NCBI GenBank assembly: GCA_036725605.1
Contig: DAIMDW010000018.1
Location: 1-64,000 of the forward strand
Reading direction: 5' to 3'
Source of the DNA: CALBTQ01 sp036725605
GTDB lineage: Bacteria > Lernaellota > Lernaellaia > Lernaellales > Lernaellaceae
Length of the DNA: 64,000 nt
Shown here: positions 30,223 through 38,741 of the stretch, piece by piece
Layout: each line of letters opens with the position of its first letter
Numbering within the stretch: position 1 is the stretch's first letter
Notes under the pieces: generated by a model
The model's database searches: none
What the model saw: only the letters and a program-made list of their open reading frames with translations
Told to the model about the DNA's origin: nothing
Translations under genes and position numbers: made by a program

Positions 30223-30705
30223 GATGTCCAACCCCTCTGTGAGCGTTGTAACGTACCGCGCCCATCCCCGCGCGTCAATTCGGAAAAGCGATGCGATGGG
30301 CCGTCGCGGCACAGTTTCGCCGGTTGGAAAAATCGGGAACACGATTCCTTCGTGGCTGTGAGTTTTCCGGGCGCAAAAGTTTTCGTTAGGAGCCACGGTC
30401 TTGTTCCGCGGGAACATGGCCTCGACCTCCGCATGCCGTATCTATCACCGTCAGACAAAAGCTGTGCTTGAACGGAAAAACGACTTGTCATCTATGTTCT
30501 GTTTGATCATCCACATTTGCAACTTTTCAACTTTTTCTTATCACTGCGTCTGCCCCTGCCCCATCAGGGATGGCAAACTCCCGTTAACCAAATTATTTGG
30601 AATTCAGAGCTCTAAATCTGATTATCCTTTGTATTGCCAATTTTCTTTTTTTTCATCAGAATTATATAATATAATTTACGTACATAATTATGAGAGGAGA
30701 ATATT
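30223..30705. other. Intergenic region with transition from GC-rich to AT-rich DNA
   Basis: No convincing gene. Up to about 30420 the composition is that of the host chromosome and presumably holds the deoA promoter. From about 30430 it turns AT-rich. Two overlapping TATAAT hexamers (30665 and 30670) lie about 30 bases before the nuclease start; no good -35 hexamer was found. The short frame 30401-30709 has no protein character. Confidence 0.6.
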
Positions 30706-32649
30706 GTGATTATAGAAAGTGTTCGCATTAAAAATTATCGATCGATAAAAGATGCAACATTATATTGTGATGATATGACAGTTATTGTTGGGCCTAATGG
30801 ATCCGGCAAATCTTCATTTTTAAAAGCTATTGAATGTTTTTATCATCCCTCATATGTGGAAAAGGAAGATATATACAACAATAATACCGACAAAGAGATT
30901 GAAATTGAAGTTACATATAATGTAATGTCTGAAAAAGCACTTAATAAATTTAATTCATTTATTCGTAATTCGAAAATGACAATTTTACTCTTGTTTTCCT
31001 ACACAAACAATAAAATGAATTATAATTATTCTGGATATAAATATATATTTCCAAAATTTAATTCCATAAAAATGGCTCAAAACGCAACTGAAATGAAAAC
31101 GGCATATAATCAATTGCAAAAAGAAATAGTTGACCTTCCAACTTGGAAAACTAAAACGAAAGCCCTTGAAGACATATCAAAATGGGAAGAAGACAATTCT
31201 GATAAATGTGAATGGGCTCGTGATACTAGTAACTTTTTTGGTTTTTCAGAAGTTGGTTATGGTTATCTAAGGGAGCATTCTAAATTATTATTTATTCCAG
31301 CAGTTCGTGATGCTTCAGAAGACGTTTCCACGGGGAAAAATTCTGTACTTACACAATTATTAAATATGATTGTAAAAGGAGTAGTTGCTCAGAAACCGGA
31401 AGTAAAAGAGTTGCAAGAGCAGGTAAAATCTAAACTAGAGGAATTATTAAATCCAAAAAACGTTCCCGAATTAAAAATATTATCAGAAAATCTAACTTTG
31501 GCATTAAACACATTTGTCCCAAATTCTGGAGTAAAAGTATTATGGAATGAAGTTAAAGAAATTGAATTACCATTTCCACATGCCGAAGCAAAATTGGCTG
31601 AGGATGAATATTTTTCCTCGGTCAACAGGACAGGTCATGGACTTCAAAGAGCATTTATTCTAACCCTTCTTCAATACTTATCCACTATTAATGAAAAACA
31701 AAATCAAACCGATAATGATGAGGAAAAGGAAAAGCTACCAAGTAATATAATATTAATTGAAGAGCCTGAATTATATCAACATCCAAATAGACAAAGACAC
31801 TTTGCAAAAATTCTTCAACGCCTTTCACAAGGCCAAATCCACGGTGTCTCAAGTAAAAATCAAATTATTTATTGTACCCATTCCCCATTATTCGTTGGAA
31901 TTGATAGGTTTGATAAAATACGATTAATTAAGAAAACTAAAGAAAACGATCAAACGCCACCATGTTCAAAAATTGTAAGTACAAATCTTGATAAAGTAGC
32001 AGATTATTTACAAAAATGTTGTGGAAAATCAGAAAATAACTTTACCGCTCAATCGCTAAGATCAAGATTGGCCACCATTATGACTCCCTGGATGAATGAA
32101 GGTTTTTTCTCAGATGTTGTTGTATTGGTTGAAGGTGAACAAGATAGAGCTGCGATTCTTGGTGTTGCGCAAAGTAGGAATATCGACTTGGAAAGTAGAG
32201 GAATAAGCGTTATTCCTTGTAATGGGAAAAATAATTTGGATAGACCAGCGATTATATTTTCTCAATTTGGAATACCCGTTTACCTGATTTGGGATAGCGA
32301 CAAAGGAACAAAAGGAGCAAATCCTGGAGATAACCATAAGTTGCTTAGAATAGTAAAAGGAGAGATTAAAGATTGGCCAAACTATATTGAACCAACATTT
32401 TCTTGCTTCGAAAAAAAATTAGAAGATGTGATGAAAAACGATTTTGGCCTAAGTTTATTGAACGAAATAGTTGAAAAGGTTAAATTAGAATATGAGTATA
32501 AAAAACACAAAGATGTTTATAAAAATCCGTATTTAATGGCAGAAATTATTCGTATTTTATTTGAATCACATTCTAAAGAAAGCGTTAGTCTTAACAATAT
32601 AATTGAGCATATTATTAATTTGAAGGATAGGAATAATAATCATAATTAA
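30706..32649 (+). CDS. OLD-family ATP-dependent nuclease (ABC ATPase plus TOPRIM)
   Basis: A 647-residue protein, AT-rich and using A/T-ending codons, unlike all its neighbours. The N-terminal ABC ATPase opens with IIESVRIKNYRSIKDA and Walker A GPNGSGKSS (29-37); Walker B is IILIEEPELYQHP near 348. A C-terminal TOPRIM nuclease domain has VVVLVEGEQDRA near 469 and IWDSDKG near 525, giving the Glu and DxD metal ligands. This is the OLD nuclease layout used by many antiphage systems. There is no UvrD-like helicase, reverse transcriptase or other partner next door, so it looks like a solitary class 1-type OLD. GTG start with AGGAGA five bases upstream. Function as defence is inference. Confidence 0.88.
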   Translation: MIIESVRIKNYRSIKDATLYCDDMTVIVGPNGSGKSSFLKAIECFYHPSYVEKEDIYNNNTDKEIEIEVTYNVMSEKALNKFNSFIRNSKMTILLLFSYTNNKMNYNYSGYKYIFPKFNSIKMAQNATEMKTAYNQLQKEIVDLPTWKTKTKALEDISKWEEDNSDKCEWARDTSNFFGFSEVGYGYLREHSKLLFIPAVRDASEDVSTGKNSVLTQLLNMIVKGVVAQKPEVKELQEQVKSKLEELLNPKNVPELKILSENLTLALNTFVPNSGVKVLWNEVKEIELPFPHAEAKLAEDEYFSSVNRTGHGLQRAFILTLLQYLSTINEKQNQTDNDEEKEKLPSNIILIEEPELYQHPNRQRHFAKILQRLSQGQIHGVSSKNQIIYCTHSPLFVGIDRFDKIRLIKKTKENDQTPPCSKIVSTNLDKVADYLQKCCGKSENNFTAQSLRSRLATIMTPWMNEGFFSDVVVLVEGEQDRAAILGVAQSRNIDLESRGISVIPCNGKNNLDRPAIIFSQFGIPVYLIWDSDKGTKGANPGDNHKLLRIVKGEIKDWPNYIEPTFSCFEKKLEDVMKNDFGLSLLNEIVEKVKLEYEYKKHKDVYKNPYLMAEIIRILFESHSKESVSLNNIIEHIINLKDRNNNHN

Positions 32650-32767
32650 AATTAATTATATGAATTAGTTACCCTCTTCCCGGATAGTCACTCGATAGCG
32701 TTCCCGTCAAAGGATTGATTGGGAACACTGCCACAGGGCTCGCCCCGAGCCACCCGTGCCAGCCTCA

Positions 32768-32789
32768 CCTTCAACTCTTGAGTTGAAGG
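32768..32789. repeat. Perfect inverted repeat
   Basis: CCTTCAACTC and GAGTTGAAGG are separated by two T residues. There is no T tract on either side, so it is not a standard terminator, although it is the first strong hairpin after the OLD gene. Confidence 0.75.
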
Positions 32790-32947
32790 CTCTTAGGTCT
32801 AGTTATTTTCTGAAATAATAGTATATTATTCCTTCTTCAAAGAAGTATAACAGCCTATTCTGCCGCGTTAATCAGTCATTTTTGCCAAAATATGCGATTT
32901 GGCCAGTCAAAATAAGCAAAGCCTCGTCTTGCCATGCCACCTTGCCC

Positions 32948-32990
32948 GATAAACCGGGACGCGTAACGAGTACATGTCCCGGGGTTTATC
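32948..32990. repeat. 43-base palindromic repeat, copy 1
   Basis: Outer arms GATAAACC and GGTTTATC, inner arms GGGAC and GTCCC, with a conserved centre containing GTAACGAGTACAT. Identical to the copy at 33040 and related on the other strand to 60451-60492. Confidence 0.85.
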
Positions 32991-33039
32991 GCCTATATAT
33001 GCCTGCCAGGACACGAAGGAATCGAGTCCCCGATTTTTG

Positions 33040-33082
33040 GATAAACCGGGACGCGTAACGAGTACATGTCCCGGGGTTTATC
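33040..33082. repeat. 43-base palindromic repeat, copy 2
   Basis: Exact second copy in the same orientation, 92 bases from the first (start to start). The 49 bases between show no repeat of their own. Confidence 0.85.
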
Positions 33083-33102
33083 CGAAGCCATCAATCCCGG
33101 TC

Positions 33103-33130
33103 GTGGGACACTGTCCCGCATGTGTCCCAC
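33103..33130. repeat. GTGGGACA inverted repeat, copy A
   Basis: GTGGGACA and TGTCCCAC bracket a 12-base centre that itself contains TGTCCC, so two alternative stems are possible. Confidence 0.7.
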
Positions 33131-33178
33131 CCTTCATTTTTACAACCTATTGATATCGTTGGTAATACTGGATTTCAA

Positions 33179-33222
33179 CCGTGGGACAAAAGCGTCCCAA
33201 AGTGTCCCATCTTGTCCCACGG
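33179..33222. repeat. GTGGGACA inverted repeat, copy B
   Basis: CCGTGGGACA and TGTCCCACGG, ten perfect pairs. The interior carries GTCCCA three times at 10-base spacing together with the right arm. Confidence 0.75.
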
Positions 33223-33262
33223 TGACACTGATAAGGTCGGGAAAGGCATCTCCGATCCTGGA

Positions 33263-33280
33263 TTTCCGCCTTCGCGGAAA
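33263..33280. repeat. Short TTTCCGC hairpin
   Basis: TTTCCGC CTTC GCGGAAA, flanked by CCTGGA and TGACAAAG. The form is that of a REP-like hairpin seen in intergenic DNA of many bacteria. Confidence 0.6.
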
Positions 33281-33385
33281 TGACAAAGAAAACCCTCCCG
33301 CGCGCGCCCCGGCCCGATACCCGATTCGCCTTGCCTTTTGCGGCCTTGAGAGCGTAGACTGCCCGCCGATAACAGGAGATGGCGC

Positions 33386-35785
33386 ATGACCGAACCGTCC
33401 GCCCGCCCGGCGGGATACTTCTACCTGGGCCTGGCGCTGGTCACCGCGGCGACGCTGGCGCTGGAGATCATCCAGACCCGCATGCTCTCGGTGGTCACCT
33501 GGTACCACCTCGCCTTCTTCGTGATCAGCATGGCGATGTTCGGGATGACCCTCGGAGCGTTGCGCGTCTTCCTGCAGCCCGACCGCTTCGGCCCCGACGC
33601 CCTCGGGCGCACCCTGCCGCGCACCGCGCTGTGGACGTCCCTCGCGGTCGGCCTGTGCTACCTCGACCAGAGCGTCCTCGCGCCGGAGGTCGCCATGTCG
33701 GCCTCGACCCTCGTGGTCTTCACCCGGCTGGCGCTCACGTTGGCGATTCCCTTTTACTTCTCGGGCATCTGCGTGACGCTCGCCCTCACGCGCGCGGCCT
33801 ACCCCATCGGCGTCGTCTACGGGGCCGACCTCGCCGGCGCCGCGTTGGGTTGCCTGGCCGTGCTGCCGCTGCTGTCGCTGCTGGACGGACCGGGGGCGAT
33901 CTTCGCGGTCGCGGGCGTCATGGCGATCGGCGGGTGGTCGTTCGCCCGCTGGGGACGCGAACAGCGCCTCGGGCGTTGGGCGCTGGCCGCCGCCGGATTG
34001 ATGATCGCCCTGGCCGTCGCCAACGGCGCCACCTACTTCGGCTTAGACCCGATCATCGTGAAGGGCGTGGCCGAAAAGCGCCACTGGGTCAGCTACGAAA
34101 AGTGGAACAGCTTCTCGCGCGTGGTCGCCTACCGCGACCGCGAGGAGCCGGCGCGCAACGTTCTGTGGGCCGCGTCGCCCAACACGCCCGAGCGCCGCGT
34201 GACCTTCAAGGAAATGAATATCGACGGTCTGGCCGGCACGCGCATGTTCCGCTGGAACGACGAGCCGGGCGCACTGGACTTCCTGCTCTACGACGCCACC
34301 TCGCCGGCCTACGCCCTGCGGCGCGGCAAGGTTGCGGTGATCGGCGTGGGCGGCGGCAAGGATCTGCACACGGCGCTGGCGGCGGGCAACGAAGCGGTGC
34401 TGGGCATCGAGCTTAACCCGGTGTTCATCGATCTGCTGACCGGCCGCTACCGCCAATTCGCCGGGCTGGCCGATCGCCCCGGCGTGCACCTGGTCGCCGA
34501 CGAGGCCCGCAGCTACCTGACGCGCAGCGACGAGCGTTTCGACATCCTGCAGGCCAGCCTGATCGACACCTGGGCGGCCACCGGCGCGGGCGCGTTCTCG
34601 CTGTCGGAAAACGCCATCTACACCGTCGAAGCCTGGCGGATCTTTCTGGATCACCTGACCGACGACGGCGTGTTCACCGTCAGCCGCTGGTACGCGCCGG
34701 GGCACATCGACGAAACCGCCCGGCTGGTCAGCCTGGCGACGGCGACGCTGCTGGACGCCGGCGCAACCGAGCCGCGCGCGCATCTGCTGGTCGGGGCATA
34801 CGACCAGGTGGCGACGCTGCTGGTCGCCAAACGGCCCTTTTCGCCGGAGGACGTGCAGCGGTTTGCCGATCATCTGGCGTCGATGGGCTTCTCGCTCGTG
34901 CTCGCCCCGGGGCACGAGGCGACCGCGCCGATTCTGGCCCGGCTGGCCGATTGCACCACGCGCAAGGAGTTGGATCGTCTGGCCGCCTCCTATGCGCTGG
35001 ACCTGTCGCCGCCGACCGACTCGCGGCCGTTCTTCTTCAACCTGCTGCGCCTGAGCCGTCCCTGGGAGATCGCCGCCTACCTGGGACGTCCCGCCGGCGT
35101 GGTCGCGGGCAACCTGATCGCCACGCTCACACTGCTGGCGATCCTGTTGATCACCGTGACCTTCGCGGCCGCGACGATCTTGATTCCGCGGCGCTTCGCC
35201 CCGGCCGATATGCAGCGGCCCCGCGCCGGCGCGCTGGTCTACTTCGCGTTGATCGGCCTGGGCTTCATGCTCACCGAGATCGGCATCATGCAGCGGCTGT
35301 CGGTTTTCCTGGGGCACCCGGTCTATTCGCTGGCCGTGGTGCTGTTCGCGCTGATCTTCTTCACCGGCCTGGGCAGTTTCGCCAGCGAGCGCCTGCCGCT
35401 GACCACCCCGGCGCGGTTGGCGATCTACAGCCTTTCGCTGGCGGCCTACCTCGCGCTGGCCGCGTTTCTGTTGCCGCATATCAACACGTGGTTCCAGGGA
35501 TTTTCGCTGGCCGGACGCATTGCGGTCAGCCTCGCGCTGCTGGCCCCGGCGGGTCTGGGCATGGGCCAGGCCTTCCCGGCGGGGATGCGGCTGGCCAAAC
35601 ACGGCGCGGGCGATCCGACGCCCTGGTTGTGGGGCGTCAACGGCGCGGCGGGCGTGATGGCCGGCGTGGTGGCGATCGTCGTGAGCATCGCCTGGGGCAT
35701 CACGGTAACTCTCCTGTTGGGCGCCTTGTGCTACCTGATTTTGCCCCTGTCGGCCAAAGGTTTGTTTTCCTCTTCCAAAGCTTGA
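33386..35785 (+). CDS. Integral membrane protein with embedded spermidine-synthase-like domain
   Basis: A 799-residue protein. About six hydrophobic helices (residues 10-220, with LEIIQTRMLSVVTWYHLAFF) precede a soluble Rossmann domain (about 235-550) with VIGVGGGKDLHTAL and GIELNP, the SAM or decarboxy-SAM binding pattern. Another block of helices (about 570-790) follows. Such membrane SpeE-like proteins are widespread; the Rossmann domain often lacks the polyamine-site residues of true spermidine synthases, and here the usual post-strand acidic motif reads QASLIDTW. The reaction is therefore uncertain. GGAGAT precedes the ATG. No neighbours from polyamine metabolism are present. Confidence 0.85.
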   Translation: MTEPSARPAGYFYLGLALVTAATLALEIIQTRMLSVVTWYHLAFFVISMAMFGMTLGALRVFLQPDRFGPDALGRTLPRTALWTSLAVGLCYLDQSVLAPEVAMSASTLVVFTRLALTLAIPFYFSGICVTLALTRAAYPIGVVYGADLAGAALGCLAVLPLLSLLDGPGAIFAVAGVMAIGGWSFARWGREQRLGRWALAAAGLMIALAVANGATYFGLDPIIVKGVAEKRHWVSYEKWNSFSRVVAYRDREEPARNVLWAASPNTPERRVTFKEMNIDGLAGTRMFRWNDEPGALDFLLYDATSPAYALRRGKVAVIGVGGGKDLHTALAAGNEAVLGIELNPVFIDLLTGRYRQFAGLADRPGVHLVADEARSYLTRSDERFDILQASLIDTWAATGAGAFSLSENAIYTVEAWRIFLDHLTDDGVFTVSRWYAPGHIDETARLVSLATATLLDAGATEPRAHLLVGAYDQVATLLVAKRPFSPEDVQRFADHLASMGFSLVLAPGHEATAPILARLADCTTRKELDRLAASYALDLSPPTDSRPFFFNLLRLSRPWEIAAYLGRPAGVVAGNLIATLTLLAILLITVTFAAATILIPRRFAPADMQRPRAGALVYFALIGLGFMLTEIGIMQRLSVFLGHPVYSLAVVLFALIFFTGLGSFASERLPLTTPARLAIYSLSLAAYLALAAFLLPHINTWFQGFSLAGRIAVSLALLAPAGLGMGQAFPAGMRLAKHGAGDPTPWLWGVNGAAGVMAGVVAIVVSIAWGITVTLLLGALCYLILPLSAKGLFSSSKA

Positions 35786-36135
35786 TCACGATCTGTATTT
35801 TCCAAAATCCAGGCTTAAATTAATAGAAAAGGGGGCTGTGGATAAAGTTTATACTTTACAGGATTCGCGGAATGCAGGAAAATATATCCAACTTGACCGA
35901 GACGGCAGCGGGGGAATGGATACGGCAGGCGAAGTAAAATAGTAATAACTGAGTGATTATAAAAAAAGCTTTTTATTGTCAACATGTATTTCCCCCTCGA
36001 AATATCAACCAATTGGAACCAATTGAACGAACGGTCAAAATTAAATCGAGATATAAGAATAAATATTCTATAGTTATTTATTTTGCAACGTAATATTTAG
36101 AGACGGAAAAACAACAGGACGATTAGGAGGGCGTG
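35786..36135. other. AT-rich intergenic region
   Basis: 350 bases, no gene seen. It includes AACCAATTG at 36007 and again at 36017 (10-base phasing, centred on CCAATTGG) and an AT-rich imperfect palindrome around 36060-36085. These are plausible control elements for the gene at 36136; no convincing -35/-10 pair was found. Confidence 0.55.
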
Positions 36136-37770
36136 ATGACTAAACAAATACTGCTGGTCGGGTCCAACCTCGACTTCTATCAGGAGGTAAAAGGTTCGTT
36201 GGAAACCATGGGCTTCGACGTACAACTGTGCACCGATATTCAGGAAGCCACGGCATGGTTTTTCAAAATGAATCCGGCGCTGATTATTTGCGACGCCCAA
36301 GCCGAGAACATCTCCGGATCCGAATTGTGCCGGATGGTGAAAAACGACGCCGTTGGACGCAACACGATTTTCTTCCTGGTTACCCATCTTCCCTCGCAGC
36401 CGGAAGCAATCAACAAGCTGATGCGTGACAGCAAACCGGACGACATCATCAGCAAACCGTTCACCATCGAGCAAATTTTAGCCAAAACGCTGCTGTGGCT
36501 GGAAAGCAAACATTCGGCGCTGACGGTCAACCGCAAACAAGCGAACATCATCAAGAATTTCCAGGAAAGCCTGCCCTACCACGGGCGACTGACGGATTTC
36601 TCGATCGCCAAGCTGCTGTATCAGATCAGCCATCGCCGCTTCAACGGCGAGTTGCTGCTGACCGACGAACAGAAAAAAATGCGCGTCACCTTCCAGAACG
36701 GCGATCCGATCATGGTGCGCAGCAACTACATCCGCGACGACAGCCTCGGCCGGATGCTGGTGGCCGAGCGGAAAATTACCCCCACCCAATTGAAGAAAGC
36801 GGAGGAGCTGCAACGGTCGGTCGGCTCCAAAATCGGCAAAGGCCTGCAGACCATCAATGCGCTCAACGAGAAAGAGTTGTCCCAGGCCCTGGTGCGCCAA
36901 AGCTACAACAAGCTGCTCGGCGTTTTCCAGGAACGATGGAAAGACGGCGAATTCACCGTGGAACCCGGCCTGTTCGAAATCGACGTCGAACAATACCATC
37001 CGATGACCACCATCGAACTGATTCAGGAAGGCATCACCCGGAATTTTTCGTTGAAGCGTCTGTTGCCGTTGTTCCAGGCCCGCAACCGGATGTACCGCGA
37101 ATTGCGCGCCACGCCGGAAATGGACAACCTGTACAACAAGCTTCTGCTCAACGATCAACAACGACGGATCATCGAATACATTCGGCGCGGCATTTCGGTC
37201 AAACAGTTGGAAGCGCTGATCAGCATCGATCGTACGCGGTTCTATCAGTTCCTTTACCTGCTGCTGGTGATGCACGCGGCGCGCTTCGCAGCCTATGATA
37301 TGCACGTGGATCTGGCCGACAAAGTGCTCAAACCGGCCGACGCCGACCATCTGCGCTCGACCGGCCGGGCCAAGGATCCGTCGGTCGAATACAAGCGCAA
37401 CTTCAAGCTGGGCGAAAGCTTCTTCAAAACCGGCGATTATCGACAGGCGATGACCTTCCTGCGCATGGCCTTGCTGCACAAGCCCGAATGCCTCAAAAGC
37501 CTGACCATGATCGGCTGGAGTTCCTTCATGCAGCGCACGACCGAAGACAACTTCTACATCGAAGAAGCCAAGGAATACCTGAACAAGGCGCTGCGCGTCG
37601 ATCCGCGCTGGGCGAAAGCGCACTACTACCTGGCGCTGATTTTCAAGAGCCAGCAACAGGCCGATCTGGCGGAAAAGCACACCCGCAAGGCCTTCGAGCT
37701 CGGTCCGCAGGATCCGGACATCCAACGTGAATACGAACACATGAAGATGATCGGCGGCCTTCATTTATAA
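36136..37770 (+). CDS. Receiver / DUF4388-like / TPR regulatory protein
   Basis: A 544-residue cytoplasmic protein. Residues 1-125 form a response-regulator receiver with the likely phospho-Asp at 53 (LIICDAQAENISG) and the conserved Lys in IISKPF. Around 145-235 is a DUF4388-like (PATAN-type) region (LTDFSIAKLLYQISHRRFNG ... VTFQNGDPIMVRSN). A helical middle follows and the C-terminus has TPR-like repeats (FKLGESFFKTGDYRQAMTF, YYLALIFKSQQQADLAEKH). There is no DNA-binding or enzymatic output domain, so it probably works by protein contacts, as in gliding or pilus regulators. AGGAGG fits the ATG at 36136 better than the GTG just upstream. Confidence 0.85.
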   Translation: MTKQILLVGSNLDFYQEVKGSLETMGFDVQLCTDIQEATAWFFKMNPALIICDAQAENISGSELCRMVKNDAVGRNTIFFLVTHLPSQPEAINKLMRDSKPDDIISKPFTIEQILAKTLLWLESKHSALTVNRKQANIIKNFQESLPYHGRLTDFSIAKLLYQISHRRFNGELLLTDEQKKMRVTFQNGDPIMVRSNYIRDDSLGRMLVAERKITPTQLKKAEELQRSVGSKIGKGLQTINALNEKELSQALVRQSYNKLLGVFQERWKDGEFTVEPGLFEIDVEQYHPMTTIELIQEGITRNFSLKRLLPLFQARNRMYRELRATPEMDNLYNKLLLNDQQRRIIEYIRRGISVKQLEALISIDRTRFYQFLYLLLVMHAARFAAYDMHVDLADKVLKPADADHLRSTGRAKDPSVEYKRNFKLGESFFKTGDYRQAMTFLRMALLHKPECLKSLTMIGWSSFMQRTTEDNFYIEEAKEYLNKALRVDPRWAKAHYYLALIFKSQQQADLAEKHTRKAFELGPQDPDIQREYEHMKMIGGLHL

Positions 37771-37913
37771 TCCGGCATTTTTCCCGGTCCTTCCTCTTCC
37801 CCCACCAGGGAAGAGCGAAGACTTTCCTACACATTTTCAGCAAGTTCCAGATTGACACCCGCCATGTACTTCGCTACCGTTCCCCGGTCGCACCCATGGA
37901 GAATTGATCCGCT

Positions 37914-38345
37914 TTGGCGTCACCTGAATCCACGCCCGCAATCCTGTCCTGGACCAGCCATCCGGCGGTCGAGGAACCGGCGCGCAATTTGATCGTCATC
38001 CTGTTTCTGGCCATAACCGCCGGGGCGCTGTGGCTGGCGACGCACAGCGGGTATTGGGTCGTGCTGGGCGTGGTCGTGCTGCTGGTGGGCGTGCGGCAAT
38101 GGTTTTTGCCCACCCACTACCGCCTGGACGATACGGGCGCGCAATTGCGGATTCTGTTTTACCGTCGCCGGCAGGAATGGGCGCGCATCAAACGGGCGAG
38201 CGCCGATCGCCGAGGCGTGCTATTATCGCCCTTTCCGTTTCCGTCGCGGTTGGAGGCGTTTCGCGGCATGTACCTGCGTTTTGCCGGCAATCGCGAACAG
38301 GTGATGTGCTTCATCCAGGCGCGCATCGAAAAGGGCGGGCGCTGA
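37914..38345 (+). CDS. Small two-helix membrane protein, PH-like
   Basis: A 143-residue protein with two adjacent transmembrane helices (LIVILFLAITAGALWLA and YWVVLGVVVLLVGVRQW), then a basic soluble domain in which YRLDDTGAQLRILFYRRRQEWARI resembles the first strands of bacterial PH-type domains. The start is a TTG with GGAGA upstream; no in-frame ATG is available. It is followed after three bases by the next gene and leads into the MutL-like operon. Function unknown. Confidence 0.65.
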   Translation: MASPESTPAILSWTSHPAVEEPARNLIVILFLAITAGALWLATHSGYWVVLGVVVLLVGVRQWFLPTHYRLDDTGAQLRILFYRRRQEWARIKRASADRRGVLLSPFPFPSRLEAFRGMYLRFAGNREQVMCFIQARIEKGGR

Positions 38346-38348
38346 ATC

Positions 38349-38741
38349 ATGGGTTGGTGGCGCAAAGCGTTTGCGGTGGAACGGGCGGAGGATTTCACGC
38401 CCAGCGAGCGGGAGCGCGAACTGATCGACGCCTTCGCCGCCAAGGTCTGCCGCCACGGGCTGGCCATCCCGGCGATCCTGTTTCTCGAATCGGCGCGGCC
38501 GATGAACTTTATCGGCAGCCAGGCCCTCGCCTTTTTCGAGCCGATCGTGCGCGGGCTGCTGGATTGGCAAGCCTACTCGGACTTCGCCCGGCTGCTGGAA
38601 CGGCGGGGCAGCGTCGAGGCGCTGCTGGCGGCCATCGAAAATTGCGAGGCCGAACGTTCCGCGCAAAAGCGCGAGCGCAAGCGGAAAAAATCGAACGACG
38701 GCGCGGCGAAACAAAGGGACGCAGATGACCATCGATCCTGA
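38349..38741 (+). CDS. Small conserved-looking helical protein, unknown function
   Basis: A 130-residue, mostly helical, soluble protein. A core of about 100 residues (LIDAFAAKVCRHGLAIPAIL, FLESARPMNFIGSQALAFFEPIV) is followed by a highly charged tail rich in Lys, Arg, Glu and Asp. The stop lies 17 bases inside the MutL-like gene, so translation is probably coupled. I recognise no domain; its position suggests a subunit or accessory factor for the MutL-like protein. Confidence 0.65.
   Translation: MGWWRKAFAVERAEDFTPSERERELIDAFAAKVCRHGLAIPAILFLESARPMNFIGSQALAFFEPIVRGLLDWQAYSDFARLLERRGSVEALLAAIENCEAERSAQKRERKRKKSNDGAAKQRDADDHRS

Larger units (their letters stand above)
32650..33385. other. Palindrome-rich noncoding region after the OLD nuclease gene
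   Basis: 736 bases without a convincing gene. It holds a series of separate inverted repeats, including two identical 43-base palindromic copies, two GTGGGACA palindromes and a TTTCCGC hairpin, each listed separately. Composition returns to GC-rich towards the right end. No integrase, transposase or terminal repeat of a larger element was recognised. Confidence 0.7.

Noticed and set aside
30401..30709. 102-residue plus-strand frame upstream of the OLD gene
   Set aside because: It spans the GC to AT transition, has no ribosome binding site or domain character and overlaps the OLD start signals.
30706..32649. Gabija or PARIS defence system
   Set aside because: Gabija needs a UvrD-like helicase next to the OLD protein and PARIS has separate ATPase and TOPRIM genes. 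Here both domains are in one gene with no partner.
32948..33082. Possible two-repeat CRISPR array (two identical 43-base repeats with a 49-base spacer)
   Set aside because: The repeats are palindromic over their full length, there are only two, a diverged solo copy lies 27 kb away and no cas gene is present. A REP-like family fits better.
33066..33508. Short frames on both strands before the SpeE-like gene
   Set aside because: They run through palindromes and have the composition of noncoding repeats.
37794..37815. CTCTTCCC/GGGAAGAG hairpin as terminator of the receiver/TPR gene
   Set aside because: There is no T tract after the stem, so a terminator role is not supported.
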